A stretch of 64,000 nucleotides of DNA from assembly GCF_008312935.1 (NCBI RefSeq), contig NZ_VSZO01000006.1, forward strand, positions 1-64,000, given 5' to 3'. The position numbers were made by a program, and so were the translations under genes. The notes beneath the pieces were generated by a model. The model worked only from the letters and a program-made list of their open reading frames with translations. It was not told the DNA's origin and ran no database searches. Shown one piece after another: positions 45,346-54,227 of the stretch (the stretch's first letter is position 1; every line of letters starts with the position of its first letter). The DNA comes from Roseiconus lacunae. Its GTDB lineage: Bacteria; Planctomycetota; Planctomycetia; Pirellulales; Pirellulaceae.

Positions 45346-46362
45346 ATGAAAGCCGTTGCCCTGACTCGTTACCTACCGATCGAAGATCCACTGTCGCTTT
45401 TTGATATCGAGATGGACCGCCCCGAACCGGTGGGGCATGATTTGTTAGTCGCCGTCAATGCCATCGCGGTCAACCCGGTGGACTACAAAGTGCGAGCGTC
45501 TAAAGACAAAATCGAGGAAAGTCCAAAGGTTCTCGGTTGGGACGCGGCGGGAGTCGTCGAGGCGGTCGGCCCGGAAGTCACGCTTTTCAAGCCGGGCGAC
45601 GAAGTGTTCTATGCCGGTGATATCACCCGGCAGGGCACCAACTCTCAGTTTCACTTGGTCGAGGAAGCGATCGTCGGGCGGAAGCCTCAGTCGCTCGATT
45701 TTGCCCAAGCGGCCGCGTTCCCACTGACATCCATCACGGCTTACGAGGCATTTTTCGATCGACTAGGAATCGACGTCGATGGCAGAAATGCGAAGGAAAC
45801 ACTGTTGATCATCGGCGGTGCCGGCGGGGTCGGGTCGATCGGAATCCAGTTGGCAAAGCTGGCCGGGCTGACGGTGATTGCGACAGCTTCGCGGCCGGAA
45901 TCGATTCAGTGGGTACGCGATTTGGGTGCGGACCATGTGATCAACCACCGCGAGCCGCTGCGTCCCCAGATCGAGTCTTTGGGACTGAGCCACGTTGACC
46001 ACATCGCATTGTTTAACGACACCGACGGACACTGGGATGCGACCGCAGACCTGATCCGCCCCCAGGGCAAAGTCGTTTCGATCGTCGAAAACGAGCGACC
46101 GCTCAGCCAGAGCGTCATGAAATCCAAGTCTGCTTCGTTGACCTGGGAATTTATGTTTACGCGATCGATGTTCCAAACACCCGACCGAATCGAGCAACAC
46201 CACTTGCTCAATCGCATAGCAGACTGGATCGATGCGGGGAAGATTAAGACGACGGCGAACAACGTGGTCCGTCCGATCAACGCCGAAAACCTTCGTGCGG
46301 CCCACAAGCAACTTGAAGCAGGTCGCAGCGTCGGCAAGATCGTCCTCGAGGGCTGGCACTAA
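45346..46362 (+). CDS. Zinc-independent quinone oxidoreductase / alcohol dehydrogenase-like protein
   Basis: About 338 residues from ATG 45346, preceded by GGAGA. It belongs to the medium-chain dehydrogenase superfamily: an N-terminal GroES-like domain (VNPVDYKVRASK, GWDAAGVVEAVGPEV, PGDEVFYAGD) and a Rossmann domain with the dinucleotide motif GGAGGVGSIGIQLAKLAG near 155. Catalytic zinc ligands are absent, so it is of the quinone/enone reductase type (ZADH/YogA-like), reducing electrophilic quinones or enones with NADPH. The divergent HxlR gene with its sensor Cys suggests induction by electrophile or oxidative stress. Confidence 0.9.
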   Translation: MKAVALTRYLPIEDPLSLFDIEMDRPEPVGHDLLVAVNAIAVNPVDYKVRASKDKIEESPKVLGWDAAGVVEAVGPEVTLFKPGDEVFYAGDITRQGTNSQFHLVEEAIVGRKPQSLDFAQAAAFPLTSITAYEAFFDRLGIDVDGRNAKETLLIIGGAGGVGSIGIQLAKLAGLTVIATASRPESIQWVRDLGADHVINHREPLRPQIESLGLSHVDHIALFNDTDGHWDATADLIRPQGKVVSIVENERPLSQSVMKSKSASLTWEFMFTRSMFQTPDRIEQHHLLNRIADWIDAGKIKTTANNVVRPINAENLRAAHKQLEAGRSVGKIVLEGWH

Positions 46363-46404
46363 ATTAAGTGCACATCCGCCCGGGACACCCCAAGATCAGC
46401 CTCT

Positions 46405-47673
46405 TCAGGGGCCGTCAGCCCGAATCTTTGCCAACAGCATTTCCACGCCTTGTGACAACGCTGTTCCCTGTCGTTCAAGGTCTTCGGACGCTTCACGTAG
46501 TTTATCGGTGGCGGCATCAGTTTGAGTTGCCGCTCCCGAGACGCCGGAGATGTTTTCTTTCACCGATTCGGTACACTTCATCGCTTCGGTCACGTTGTTT
46601 TGAATCTCATCGGTAGCGACCTTCTGATCGCGAATCAGATGACTGACCGCTTCGCTTGTCTTGCTGAGCTGCTCGATCGCTTCCCCGAAACGGCCGATCG
46701 ATTGAACGGCATTATCGGCGTTCGATTGAACACGCGAGATTTCTTCTTTGACTTGCTGAGTTGCGATTTTGGTTCGTTCGGCCAATTTGCGAACCTCCGC
46801 AGCGACCACGGCAAAACCAGCCCCGGCGCTGCCCGAACGCGCCGCTTCGATTGCCGCGTTGAACGAAAGCAAGTGCGTTTGGCGGGCCACTTCCTCAATC
46901 GTTTCAACCACGTTATCGATACTCGCCGATGACTGCCCGAGTGCCTTCATGACCTCCATCGCATTGGTGACTTCGACAACAACACGTTCGACACGTGATG
47001 CAGTCTCTTCCATTTTCCCATCAATTTCGGTGATCGAATTCTGCATTTGTTCTGCAGAATCGCTGACTTCGCGGACATTCTTGACGGAGTAATTGGCGGT
47101 TTCGAGTGCGTTTTTCGAGCGGCTTGACGTCTGCTTGGCTGTCGAGGACAGTTCGGTCGACACCGCGTGCAACTCGTGAGTGGCGTCGAGAAGTGAATCG
47201 GTAATTCCCTTGACCGTTTCTTCGAAGGAGTCGGCCATTGATAGGCGATCGCTCTTCGCGCGCTCGATCGCGTCTGATTTTTCCTTCATCTGTTCCGATG
47301 CGGTATTGATCAGTTCAGCGGCATGCCGAAATGTCCCATTCATCCCGCCTAGCAGCACGCGACGAAAGTACTTTCCGTCGGCAGCGTAACCAAGTGCGGC
47401 CTTCGCTTCTCGAATGAACGACTCGGTGTAATCAAGCAGCGAATTGATTCCATGATGAACGGCCGCGAGTTCCTCGTCGCCATCGGTCAAACTGTCAAAC
47501 CCTTGGATCCGAACCTCCAGATTGCCACGAGAAGCTTCTCGGCAAACATGAGCGACCTCATCGAAAAACAGATGCCGCCGTGCGTCGCTTTTTGCAGCCG
47601 ATTGGTCTGGGACGTTTGGGGACTGCGGAGGTGCCGCTTGAAGGGCGGTAATCTGCTGTTGTGTCGTTTCCAT
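46405..47673 (-). CDS. Soluble methyl-accepting chemotaxis protein
   Basis: A 422-residue chemoreceptor without transmembrane helices. A helical N-terminal part (about 30-150, HAMP-like: GNLEVRIQGFDSLTDGDEELAAVHHGINSLLDYTE) is followed by the signalling hairpin (about 180-420) with the conserved tip-flanking RSGSAGAGFAVVAAEVRKLAERTK. There is no C-terminal CheR-binding pentapeptide. It lies 19 bases downstream of a PAS-protein gene with Aer-like sequence, so the two genes together correspond to a split aerotaxis receptor. It should sit in the cytoplasm and couple to CheA/CheW encoded elsewhere. Confidence 0.9.
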   Translation of the reverse strand: METTQQQITALQAAPPQSPNVPDQSAAKSDARRHLFFDEVAHVCREASRGNLEVRIQGFDSLTDGDEELAAVHHGINSLLDYTESFIREAKAALGYAADGKYFRRVLLGGMNGTFRHAAELINTASEQMKEKSDAIERAKSDRLSMADSFEETVKGITDSLLDATHELHAVSTELSSTAKQTSSRSKNALETANYSVKNVREVSDSAEQMQNSITEIDGKMEETASRVERVVVEVTNAMEVMKALGQSSASIDNVVETIEEVARQTHLLSFNAAIEAARSGSAGAGFAVVAAEVRKLAERTKIATQQVKEEISRVQSNADNAVQSIGRFGEAIEQLSKTSEAVSHLIRDQKVATDEIQNNVTEAMKCTESVKENISGVSGAATQTDAATDKLREASEDLERQGTALSQGVEMLLAKIRADGP

Positions 47674-47692
47674 TACCGTTGTGGCCAGAGGT

Positions 47693-48232
47693 CTAAAGGG
47701 AGAAAACGAATTCGTCGTATTGCATGCCGGCGTCGCGAAGGACCTGCCGCATCAAGTCGGTTGATGCCTGCATGCCTTCGCGCCAATCGGGATAGCTCGC
47801 TTCGCATTCAATCAATTGCTTGTACAGCGGAATGACTTTTGCAACCTTTTCTGGATCCGGTTTTCGACGACTTGAGTGATAGCTGATGATGTTGCCGGAA
47901 TTGTCAAAACTTGGCGTGACATGGGCGAGCACCCAGTAGTGGTCACCGTTTTTGCAAAGGTTGACAACATACGCAAAGATTTCTTGTCCTTCCGCGATCA
48001 CGTCCCACAACAGTTTGAAGACACATCGCGGCATGTCCGGATGGCGAATGATATTGTGTGGACGCCCGAGCAATTCCGCTTCCGTGAACCCGGAGATTCG
48101 AGTGAAGACGTGATTGGCATAAGTGATGACGCCCTTCAAATCCGTCTTGCTAACAATGATCTCTGACTCGGCAAACGTTCGCTCATGTCCGGTGGGCGTG
48201 ATGGATGTTTGAATCAATGAAGTTGCGGTCAC
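47693..48232 (-). CDS. Aer-like PAS domain protein
   Basis: A 179-residue cytoplasmic protein consisting mostly of one PAS domain (about 25-140). It has the hallmarks of the FAD-binding PAS of Aer: GVITYANHVFTRISGFTEAEL, then PHNIIRHPDMPRCVFKLLWDVI and NGDHYWVLAHVTPSF. Unlike Aer it lacks a membrane anchor and signalling domain. The short C-terminal helices may dock to the MCP encoded 19 bases downstream. Redox or oxygen sensing by bound FAD is inferred from the PAS motif. Confidence 0.88.
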   Translation of the reverse strand: MTATSLIQTSITPTGHERTFAESEIIVSKTDLKGVITYANHVFTRISGFTEAELLGRPHNIIRHPDMPRCVFKLLWDVIAEGQEIFAYVVNLCKNGDHYWVLAHVTPSFDNSGNIISYHSSRRKPDPEKVAKVIPLYKQLIECEASYPDWREGMQASTDLMRQVLRDAGMQYDEFVFSL

Positions 48233-48575
48233 CTCGAAAGATTACGAATCAGATACACCAACGTGCGGTAACGCACATTGATACTCTCAGCCACTCGCGT
48301 TGAAGAACAGTCAAGCTGAAAAACAGTCGATCACGCGGTGAGAGTGTCTCCTGAGAGCATCCGATAAGCTTAGCAATCCAGGGCCTACTTTCATTGGCTT
48401 GTCCGGTTTACCCCGTACGGTTGACAACGGGACTTGACGGTTACTCGTTTCGTTCTGGTTGCGCTTACAGAACCTTCACCGAACTCCGTTCCACGGAAAC
48501 ATGGTCGTCGATTGGCGTAGCTGGTAGATTCATTTCATCCTACTGCTTGTTTCCCTCGACACTTGATTGCCCGCC
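48233..48575. other. Divergent intergenic region
   Basis: This separates the PAS-protein gene from the phosphatase gene. No gene, hairpin or known RNA motif was seen. A short direct word, AACAGTC, appears twice near 48,305-48,330. Confidence 0.4.
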
Positions 48576-49949
48576 ATGAACTGCCTCCCTAAGTTGCTCA
48601 ACCATCGACGCATGTATGCACCGATAGTACGAACTCTCGCGCTCCTTTTGATCGCGATTCCAATGCTCGCAGGTGAATCGCCCGAATGTGACGCACACGA
48701 GTCTGCCGATCATCACGTGGCACCTCCCAGGCCTGCAGACTTCTATCGTCCTACATCGATTCCAGATCGTGTCGTATTGACATGGACGGGAAATCCCGCC
48801 AACTCCCAAGCGGTGACTTGGCGCACGTCGACGGCGGTTCGTCAGAGCATTGCCGAGATCGCGATCGCATCGGGAAACCCAAAGTTCACTGAAGACGCAA
48901 AGCAAGTGCGCGGAGAACGACAAGACTTGGAAACCGATCTTGGGAAAGCACGGTACCACACCGTTAACTTCAACAACTTAAAGCCTGAGACGAAATACGC
49001 CTACCGCGTCGGTGATGGATCGAATTGGAGTGAGTGGTTTCACTTCCGGACCGCGAGCGATTTGCCGAAGCCGTTCTCGTTTATCTATTTCGGTGACGCT
49101 CAGAACAATTTGCGTTCTATGTGGTCACGAGTGATTCGCGAAGCTCATTCGGACGCGCCCAAGGCTTCGTTCTTTTTACATGCCGGTGACTTGGTCAATC
49201 GAGCGGAGTCGGACGCAGAGTGGGGCGAGTGGTTTTATGCCGGCGGTTTTTTGAACGGGATGATTCCCAGCATCCCCGTCCCCGGTAATCACGAACAAGC
49301 GAAGCAGGAGGACGGACGCCGAAGCTTGTCGCACCACTGGCGACCGACGTTTGCGCTGCCAACTCACGGTCCGGCAGGTTTGGAAGAAACGTGCTACACC
49401 CTGGTCTATCAAGGCGTTCGCATCATCGGACTCAATAGCAACACGAAGCTGGATGAACAAGCGGAGTGGCTAGAACGACAACTTCAATCAAACCAGTGCC
49501 GCTGGGTGGTTTGCACGTTTCATCATCCGGTGTTCTCAACGGGAAAAGGCCGCGACAACGATGAACTGCGGAAACGATGGAAGCCAATCCTAGATCGGTA
49601 TCGCGTCGACTTAGTTTTGCAAGGACACGACCATACTTATGGGCGAACCGGACTCGGCACACCATCGGAATCCAACGTCCCCACAGGACTTAACAAACGT
49701 GAGCAGGAATACGGTACTGTCTACGTCGTCTCTGTGAGTGGACCAAAAATGTATCAACTCCAGCACCATGATTTCATGGTCCGCCAAAAAGCCAATACGC
49801 AACTCTACCAGATCATTACGGTCGACGATGATCAATTGCATTTCGAATCTCGAACTGCGGTCGGCGACGTTTTCGATTCGTTCACGTTGAAGAAAGTCCC
49901 AGGGCAAATCAACGAACTGGTTGAGACGACTTCACCGGCAAATGATTAA
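48576..49949 (+). CDS. Purple-acid-type metallophosphoesterase, secreted
   Basis: About 457 residues from ATG 48576. A signal peptide ends near residue 33 (LLIAIPMLAGES). An N-terminal fibronectin-like domain of the purple acid phosphatase type (VLTWTGNPANSQAVTWRTS, YAYRVGDGSNWSEWFHFRT) precedes the metallophosphoesterase core with IYFGDAQNN, FLHAGDLVNR, VPGNHEQ, FHHPVF and LQGHDHTYGR, together the full set of metal ligands. It acts on phosphate esters in the periplasm. It stands alone between divergent and spaced genes, with no visible Pho-box. Confidence 0.9.
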   Translation: MNCLPKLLNHRRMYAPIVRTLALLLIAIPMLAGESPECDAHESADHHVAPPRPADFYRPTSIPDRVVLTWTGNPANSQAVTWRTSTAVRQSIAEIAIASGNPKFTEDAKQVRGERQDLETDLGKARYHTVNFNNLKPETKYAYRVGDGSNWSEWFHFRTASDLPKPFSFIYFGDAQNNLRSMWSRVIREAHSDAPKASFFLHAGDLVNRAESDAEWGEWFYAGGFLNGMIPSIPVPGNHEQAKQEDGRRSLSHHWRPTFALPTHGPAGLEETCYTLVYQGVRIIGLNSNTKLDEQAEWLERQLQSNQCRWVVCTFHHPVFSTGKGRDNDELRKRWKPILDRYRVDLVLQGHDHTYGRTGLGTPSESNVPTGLNKREQEYGTVYVVSVSGPKMYQLQHHDFMVRQKANTQLYQIITVDDDQLHFESRTAVGDVFDSFTLKKVPGQINELVETTSPAND

Positions 49950-50277
49950 TGGTTCCGTTTTTCGTCCATTCCGCCGCGTTTTCGGATCGCGTATCTTGCC
50001 TTCGGTTCGCTTCAAACCTCTCGTTGAACGCCAAAGCCAGCATGCAATCGGCTCGCCGGCATTGCACTCTGACGAATGCAGGCAATGCGGGATGAAATGC
50101 ATCACCGACGCATGTTAGCGCTCAACTGATTCAATGCCAGCAATTAATTTGCGATCAATCTGGTGTTGTCTTCACGCATCATGTAAGAGGTAGGCGACGA
50201 CGTGGGTGGACATTGGATCGATTCCGCCCACGGCCCCGCACCACCCTCGACCACCGGGCTCCGGCACGATGCCACCG
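49950..50277. other. Intergenic region before the MscS-type gene
   Basis: No gene is apparent in these 328 bases. Short GCATT/AATGC words recur near 50,040-50,110 and could form a loose stem, but no defined structure was found. The last 70 bases may be translated if an earlier start of the channel gene is used. Confidence 0.35.
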
Positions 50278-53200
50278 ATGCTCCAGTCTCGCCGTTACGC
50301 GATCGCGTTGCTCCTCGCGTTGCTGATTTGTCCAGCAACAATGCTCCATGCCCAGACGGCACGATTTCAAAGACCTCAAGGCTCGGAAAGCTGGATTCCC
50401 AACCCGGTTTCAAACGCGGGTGCGGTCAGCCATTCAATCGGATCACGTTTTCCCGCCCCGTCGGGGCCCTCGACCGAGCAGACGTCGCAATCCGAGGATA
50501 AGCGTTATGCAAATCCCTTTACCGGGACATTGCGACAATCGAGGCAGGATTCACCGGCGACGACAGTTTCTGCTCACTTCGACACTCGTACGGGTGTGCC
50601 TTCCAGAACCGCGAATGCGATCTCAACGCCGTTCGCGGCGGAGTATGCTCCCTTCAATGCGCCTGTTGTCACAGCCGCAGGTGTTCGGGTGGCGGGCCAA
50701 TCAACCGACCAACCTGTCGTTCGTTTGGCTCGACCTCGAACATCAGATCGAGAGGAAAAGGGCAGCGGCGTTCGACTGGCCGCCTCAACTGAAATCCCGG
50801 TTCAATCAAAAGTCGTCTACACACGAGCGATGGTCGATTCGGCCCGACAGAGCGAATCGCATTTCCAGCGAATTGCTGCCGGCGGTCCGAACCTGGTCAG
50901 TACCGTGGCAACCGAAAACGCACGTTTTGCCAAGTTGTGGGCCGACCTGGCCGAAGAATGCATCGCGTTGGCCGAACGCGTCGAAACCGCGCAGGCGAAG
51001 CTTCGATCAACCCAGCAAGACTATGACGATGTGACGGCCAAGATTGAAAAGTATGGTTTGACGCCGACGATCGGTATCTTGCTCCGTCATAAAAAGGAAC
51101 AGCTCGATCGCTGGCAAGCAAACGATTCTCAGACTGGGTGGGTTCACGCGTCGCTTCAAAAATCACGCGAAGCTCAACTCGACCTTGAGCTAGTGCCATT
51201 CGACGGAACCGAGGCAGCGATTCAAGCTTCCGAAGTACTCTCGCAAGCCGGTTTTGATCCGAACAAGCAAGAACAACAAACGTTGCGTTCGAACATCGAG
51301 CAGCTGTTGTCCGAACGCGCCGAGTGGTTGGCGGCACTGTGGGCAGGGCATCGTCATTATCAAGAACAATTGACGGAGATCGATGCGGTAACATCGGCCT
51401 CAAGTCAATTGACTCGGGATTACCGAAAGCTGATCAATCGACACGTCGTTTGGATCCGAAGTGGTGAAACAATCGGTTGGACATCGTTCGGGAAACTTCG
51501 CCCCGGTTTAGCTTCACTGATGGATTCTGATCGCGGCAGTGAGTTTGGTTTTTCGCTACAGCAAAAGCTGGGTGTGAACTTAGCCTCTGGCATCGTGATC
51601 GCATTGCTGACGGTTGGATTGCTGGTTCTACGCTGGTGGGCCAAATCGATTCTCGTGGGGATCGGTAGCAAAACGCGATTGCGTGAATCAACAAAATCGA
51701 CTCGAAAGTTAGCGGGATGTGGACTGACAGTCTTGGTCGCGTGTTTACTGCCAGCGGTATTTCTAATGATCGCGCGTTGGCTCGGTAGCGGCTACGTGTC
51801 CGAATCGTTGCTCCAAGCATCGAGCGGGTTTTATGCGTGCAGCTTGATCGCGCTGATGGTCGAATTGCCTCGGCAACTGCTCCGCGACTATGGGATCGTC
51901 GACAAACATCTGGGAATCGATCTGCCAAGGCGCCAGCGGGCCTGCCAGTATCTGATGGTGGTCGGAACGGGATTAGTGCTCAGCGCTTACGTCGTGACCG
52001 TGACCGGATTGATCGACCAAGGAATGTGGCGAGAGTCGGTATCGCGAATCGGATTAATTATCACTCTATTGCTGGTCGCCTGGACGTTCCACCGAGCCCT
52101 GCATCCGACGAAAGGAATCTTGGAACCAATCGTTGCGAAGTACGGCGGTTCGATGATTCATCGCATCCGCGTGGTGTTGTATTTGTTTGCTATCGGTTCG
52201 CCGCTGGCGATCGCTTTTCTATCGGCGATCGGTTACGGGTTTACCGCCCAGGAATTGATCCTGCGTTTTGCGGTTACGTTCTCGCTTGCCTTGATCTGCG
52301 CCACGCTATGGCCGGCGGTGAAAATTTTGGCCGCTCACGTATGGCGAGTGCTGACCGGAGGGCAAAGTCCACAGCGCAAATTTGACGAATATGGCGAAAT
52401 TGAACCGACCCACGAAATCGACTTGTCAGGTGGTTTGTATCTTGACCTGAAACATCAGATCGCCTTCCTGTGCCAGTGTGGATTGGTTGTCGCCGGGATG
52501 TTGTTTCTCGGCTACCTTTGGATTGATGTTTTTCCTAATCTGCGCACCGGCAACCCAGTTGTGTGGACGGTTCAGGAAACAGTCACCAAGCCGATTGTCA
52601 ACGCCAATGGTCAAACCGTGATGCAGGCGAGCGTCGAAGAGATACCAGTGACGCTGGTGCATGTGTTCTTCGCTGCCGTCACGCTGTTTGTCGCGTTTCA
52701 AGTCGCGAAGTTGTTGCCCGCTTTGTTCGATGCGTTGGTGCTACAGCGAGTTTCGTTTGACGAGGGCATGGAACACTTTTCGCTGGTCCTCGGTCGATGC
52801 ATACTGTTCGGCGTTGGATGTTTAATCGCGCTGAATTGGCTTGGCGTTCGTTGGCAAACCGTTCAGTGGCTTGCCGTCGGCCTTACCATCGGACTCGGTT
52901 TTGGCCTGCAAGACATGGTCCGAAACGTCTTTGGCGGCTTGGTGGTACTGTTTGAAAAACCCGCTTCCCTCGGCGACTTGATCACCATCGGGCGAATTAC
53001 CGGACGTGTTGCGAAGCAGCACTTACGGACCACCGTCCTGACCGATGATGACGGGCGTGAAAACATCATTCCGAATAAAAAGTTCGTCACCGACGACGTG
53101 GTTAATTGGATGGGAGCTGGCCGGTTGACCGTGATCCCAATCGAAGTTGCCGTGACCAAGGATGAGCGCCCAGCGGATATCTGTCGCACGCTGCAGGAAT

Positions 53201-53469
53201 TTGCCGCCGAACAGGAGAACGTTCTTGTCGCCCCGGCACCGCAGGCCACGCTCGTGTGTATCTCCAAGCATTCCCAGCGGATAGAAATACGCGTTTGGAT
53301 CGAAGACGGTAAGTTGGCCGTCGCGTTCAGAAATGACCTGCTTAAACGGTTCCGAAAGTATCTTGGTGACCTCAGCATGCTCGTCAAAGAACAGCCCGAA
53401 CAGCCAGTGATCCGGGATTTGGCGAAGGATCAAGACCTGTTTACGAAGCCATCGCGGCGGTCCGCCTAA
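50278..53469 (+). CDS. Large MscS-family mechanosensitive channel
   Basis: About 1063 residues from ATG 50278 (ATG 50269 is also possible), with a signal peptide to LHAQ. A disordered Ser/Pro-rich stretch is followed by a long periplasmic helical region (about 190-400), then about eleven transmembrane helices from about 435. The C-terminal MscS domain (about 820-1045) has the pore helix and loop in AVGLTIGLGFGLQDMVRNVFGGLVVLFEKPASLGDLITI, and the beta domain with IPNKKFVTDDVVNW. This is the MscK/MscM-like architecture: a tension-gated channel with a periplasmic sensor. No partner gene is adjacent. Confidence 0.9.
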   Translation: MLQSRRYAIALLLALLICPATMLHAQTARFQRPQGSESWIPNPVSNAGAVSHSIGSRFPAPSGPSTEQTSQSEDKRYANPFTGTLRQSRQDSPATTVSAHFDTRTGVPSRTANAISTPFAAEYAPFNAPVVTAAGVRVAGQSTDQPVVRLARPRTSDREEKGSGVRLAASTEIPVQSKVVYTRAMVDSARQSESHFQRIAAGGPNLVSTVATENARFAKLWADLAEECIALAERVETAQAKLRSTQQDYDDVTAKIEKYGLTPTIGILLRHKKEQLDRWQANDSQTGWVHASLQKSREAQLDLELVPFDGTEAAIQASEVLSQAGFDPNKQEQQTLRSNIEQLLSERAEWLAALWAGHRHYQEQLTEIDAVTSASSQLTRDYRKLINRHVVWIRSGETIGWTSFGKLRPGLASLMDSDRGSEFGFSLQQKLGVNLASGIVIALLTVGLLVLRWWAKSILVGIGSKTRLRESTKSTRKLAGCGLTVLVACLLPAVFLMIARWLGSGYVSESLLQASSGFYACSLIALMVELPRQLLRDYGIVDKHLGIDLPRRQRACQYLMVVGTGLVLSAYVVTVTGLIDQGMWRESVSRIGLIITLLLVAWTFHRALHPTKGILEPIVAKYGGSMIHRIRVVLYLFAIGSPLAIAFLSAIGYGFTAQELILRFAVTFSLALICATLWPAVKILAAHVWRVLTGGQSPQRKFDEYGEIEPTHEIDLSGGLYLDLKHQIAFLCQCGLVVAGMLFLGYLWIDVFPNLRTGNPVVWTVQETVTKPIVNANGQTVMQASVEEIPVTLVHVFFAAVTLFVAFQVAKLLPALFDALVLQRVSFDEGMEHFSLVLGRCILFGVGCLIALNWLGVRWQTVQWLAVGLTIGLGFGLQDMVRNVFGGLVVLFEKPASLGDLITIGRITGRVAKQHLRTTVLTDDDGRENIIPNKKFVTDDVVNWMGAGRLTVIPIEVAVTKDERPADICRTLQEFAAEQENVLVAPAPQATLVCISKHSQRIEIRVWIEDGKLAVAFRNDLLKRFRKYLGDLSMLVKEQPEQPVIRDLAKDQDLFTKPSRRSA

Positions 53470-53646
53470 GTAAATCTCCACCGGCAAACGGTAGGCTACG
53501 GCCGCCGCCACAACTCGACCGGCAAACTTGGCAAAATACGGCGCCCAAACCTGCTACGATATCTGCCTACCCTGTAAACCGTCGCCGTGTCTGGAACACA
53601 CGGACGTTCGCGTTTCAGGTTCGCAACTCGCTTCAAATTGGAAACC

Positions 53647-54075
53647 ATGCCGAGTGCCCCAGACGAATTTCTGTTAGACATCCGCGCGCTCGTTAATGCT
53701 GGAAAAAAAATCGAAGCGGTCAAACGGGTACGTCAGCGCGAACGTTGTTCGTTGCGGCAGGCCCTGCAAATCGTCGATTCGATTGAGTGCGGCGAGTCGG
53801 TTCATCTAAACGAAACGCCTGATACGCTTGATGAACACCACATGGATGCGATCTTAGATGCAATCGATCGTGGCAACAAACTGGAAGCAGTGAAGCTGTA
53901 CCGCGATGCATCTGGGAACAACCTACGCGAGTGCAAAGAGTTTGTCGAGGGACTCATGAATCGATTGGGAACTCGTTCGGCAGTGACCTCCAAGAGCGGA
54001 TGTGCCGGAAGTCTCTTGTTGGCCGCCATAGGTTTGATCGGAACAATCCATTGGTTGGCCAACAGCTTGGTCTAG
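53647..54075 (+). CDS. Protein with two L7/L12 C-terminal-like units
   Basis: About 142 residues from ATG 53647 (an upstream in-frame start at 53,587 is less likely). Two helical units resemble the C-terminal domain of ribosomal protein L7/L12: residues 12-45 (NAGKKIEAVKRVRQRERCSLRQALQIVDSI) and 65-98 (RGNKLEAVKLYRDASGNNLRECKEFVEGL). The second keeps the KxxxVKxxRxxxGxxLxEaKxxVE pattern. A C-terminal hydrophobic helix (about 120-140) is probably a membrane anchor. Such stand-alone domains are known in planctomycetes and related bacteria, role unknown. Repeat copy C begins at its stop codon. Confidence 0.75.
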   Translation: MPSAPDEFLLDIRALVNAGKKIEAVKRVRQRERCSLRQALQIVDSIECGESVHLNETPDTLDEHHMDAILDAIDRGNKLEAVKLYRDASGNNLRECKEFVEGLMNRLGTRSAVTSKSGCAGSLLLAAIGLIGTIHWLANSLV

Positions 54076-54152
54076 TACTTCGTCAACCATCGATTTTAGG
54101 ATTAGCCGCATGGCGTTGGCCACAGTTCGGTGCATTAACCAGGGTTAACGCC
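54072..54152. repeat. Dispersed repeat, partial copy (C)
   Basis: It matches positions 113-193 with roughly three quarters identity, including the central GGATTAGCCGCATGGCGTT. It starts inside the stop codon of the preceding gene. Its 3' dyad is TTAACCAGGGTTAA (54,135-54,148), where copy A has TAGCCGCGGCTA; the two dyads differ in sequence but both arms changed together. Confidence 0.75.
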
Positions 54153-54227
54153 CTTCGACTGATGGATGCAACCGAAATTCAAATTGCGTAGAACATTGAA
54201 AGTGCTACCGCGAGGAGCCGAATCGTC

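Noticed and set aside
50206-50277. 24-residue upstream extension of the MscS-family gene.
   Set aside because: It is Pro/His-rich and would precede the signal peptide; ATG 50278 (or 50269) gives a normal signal sequence.
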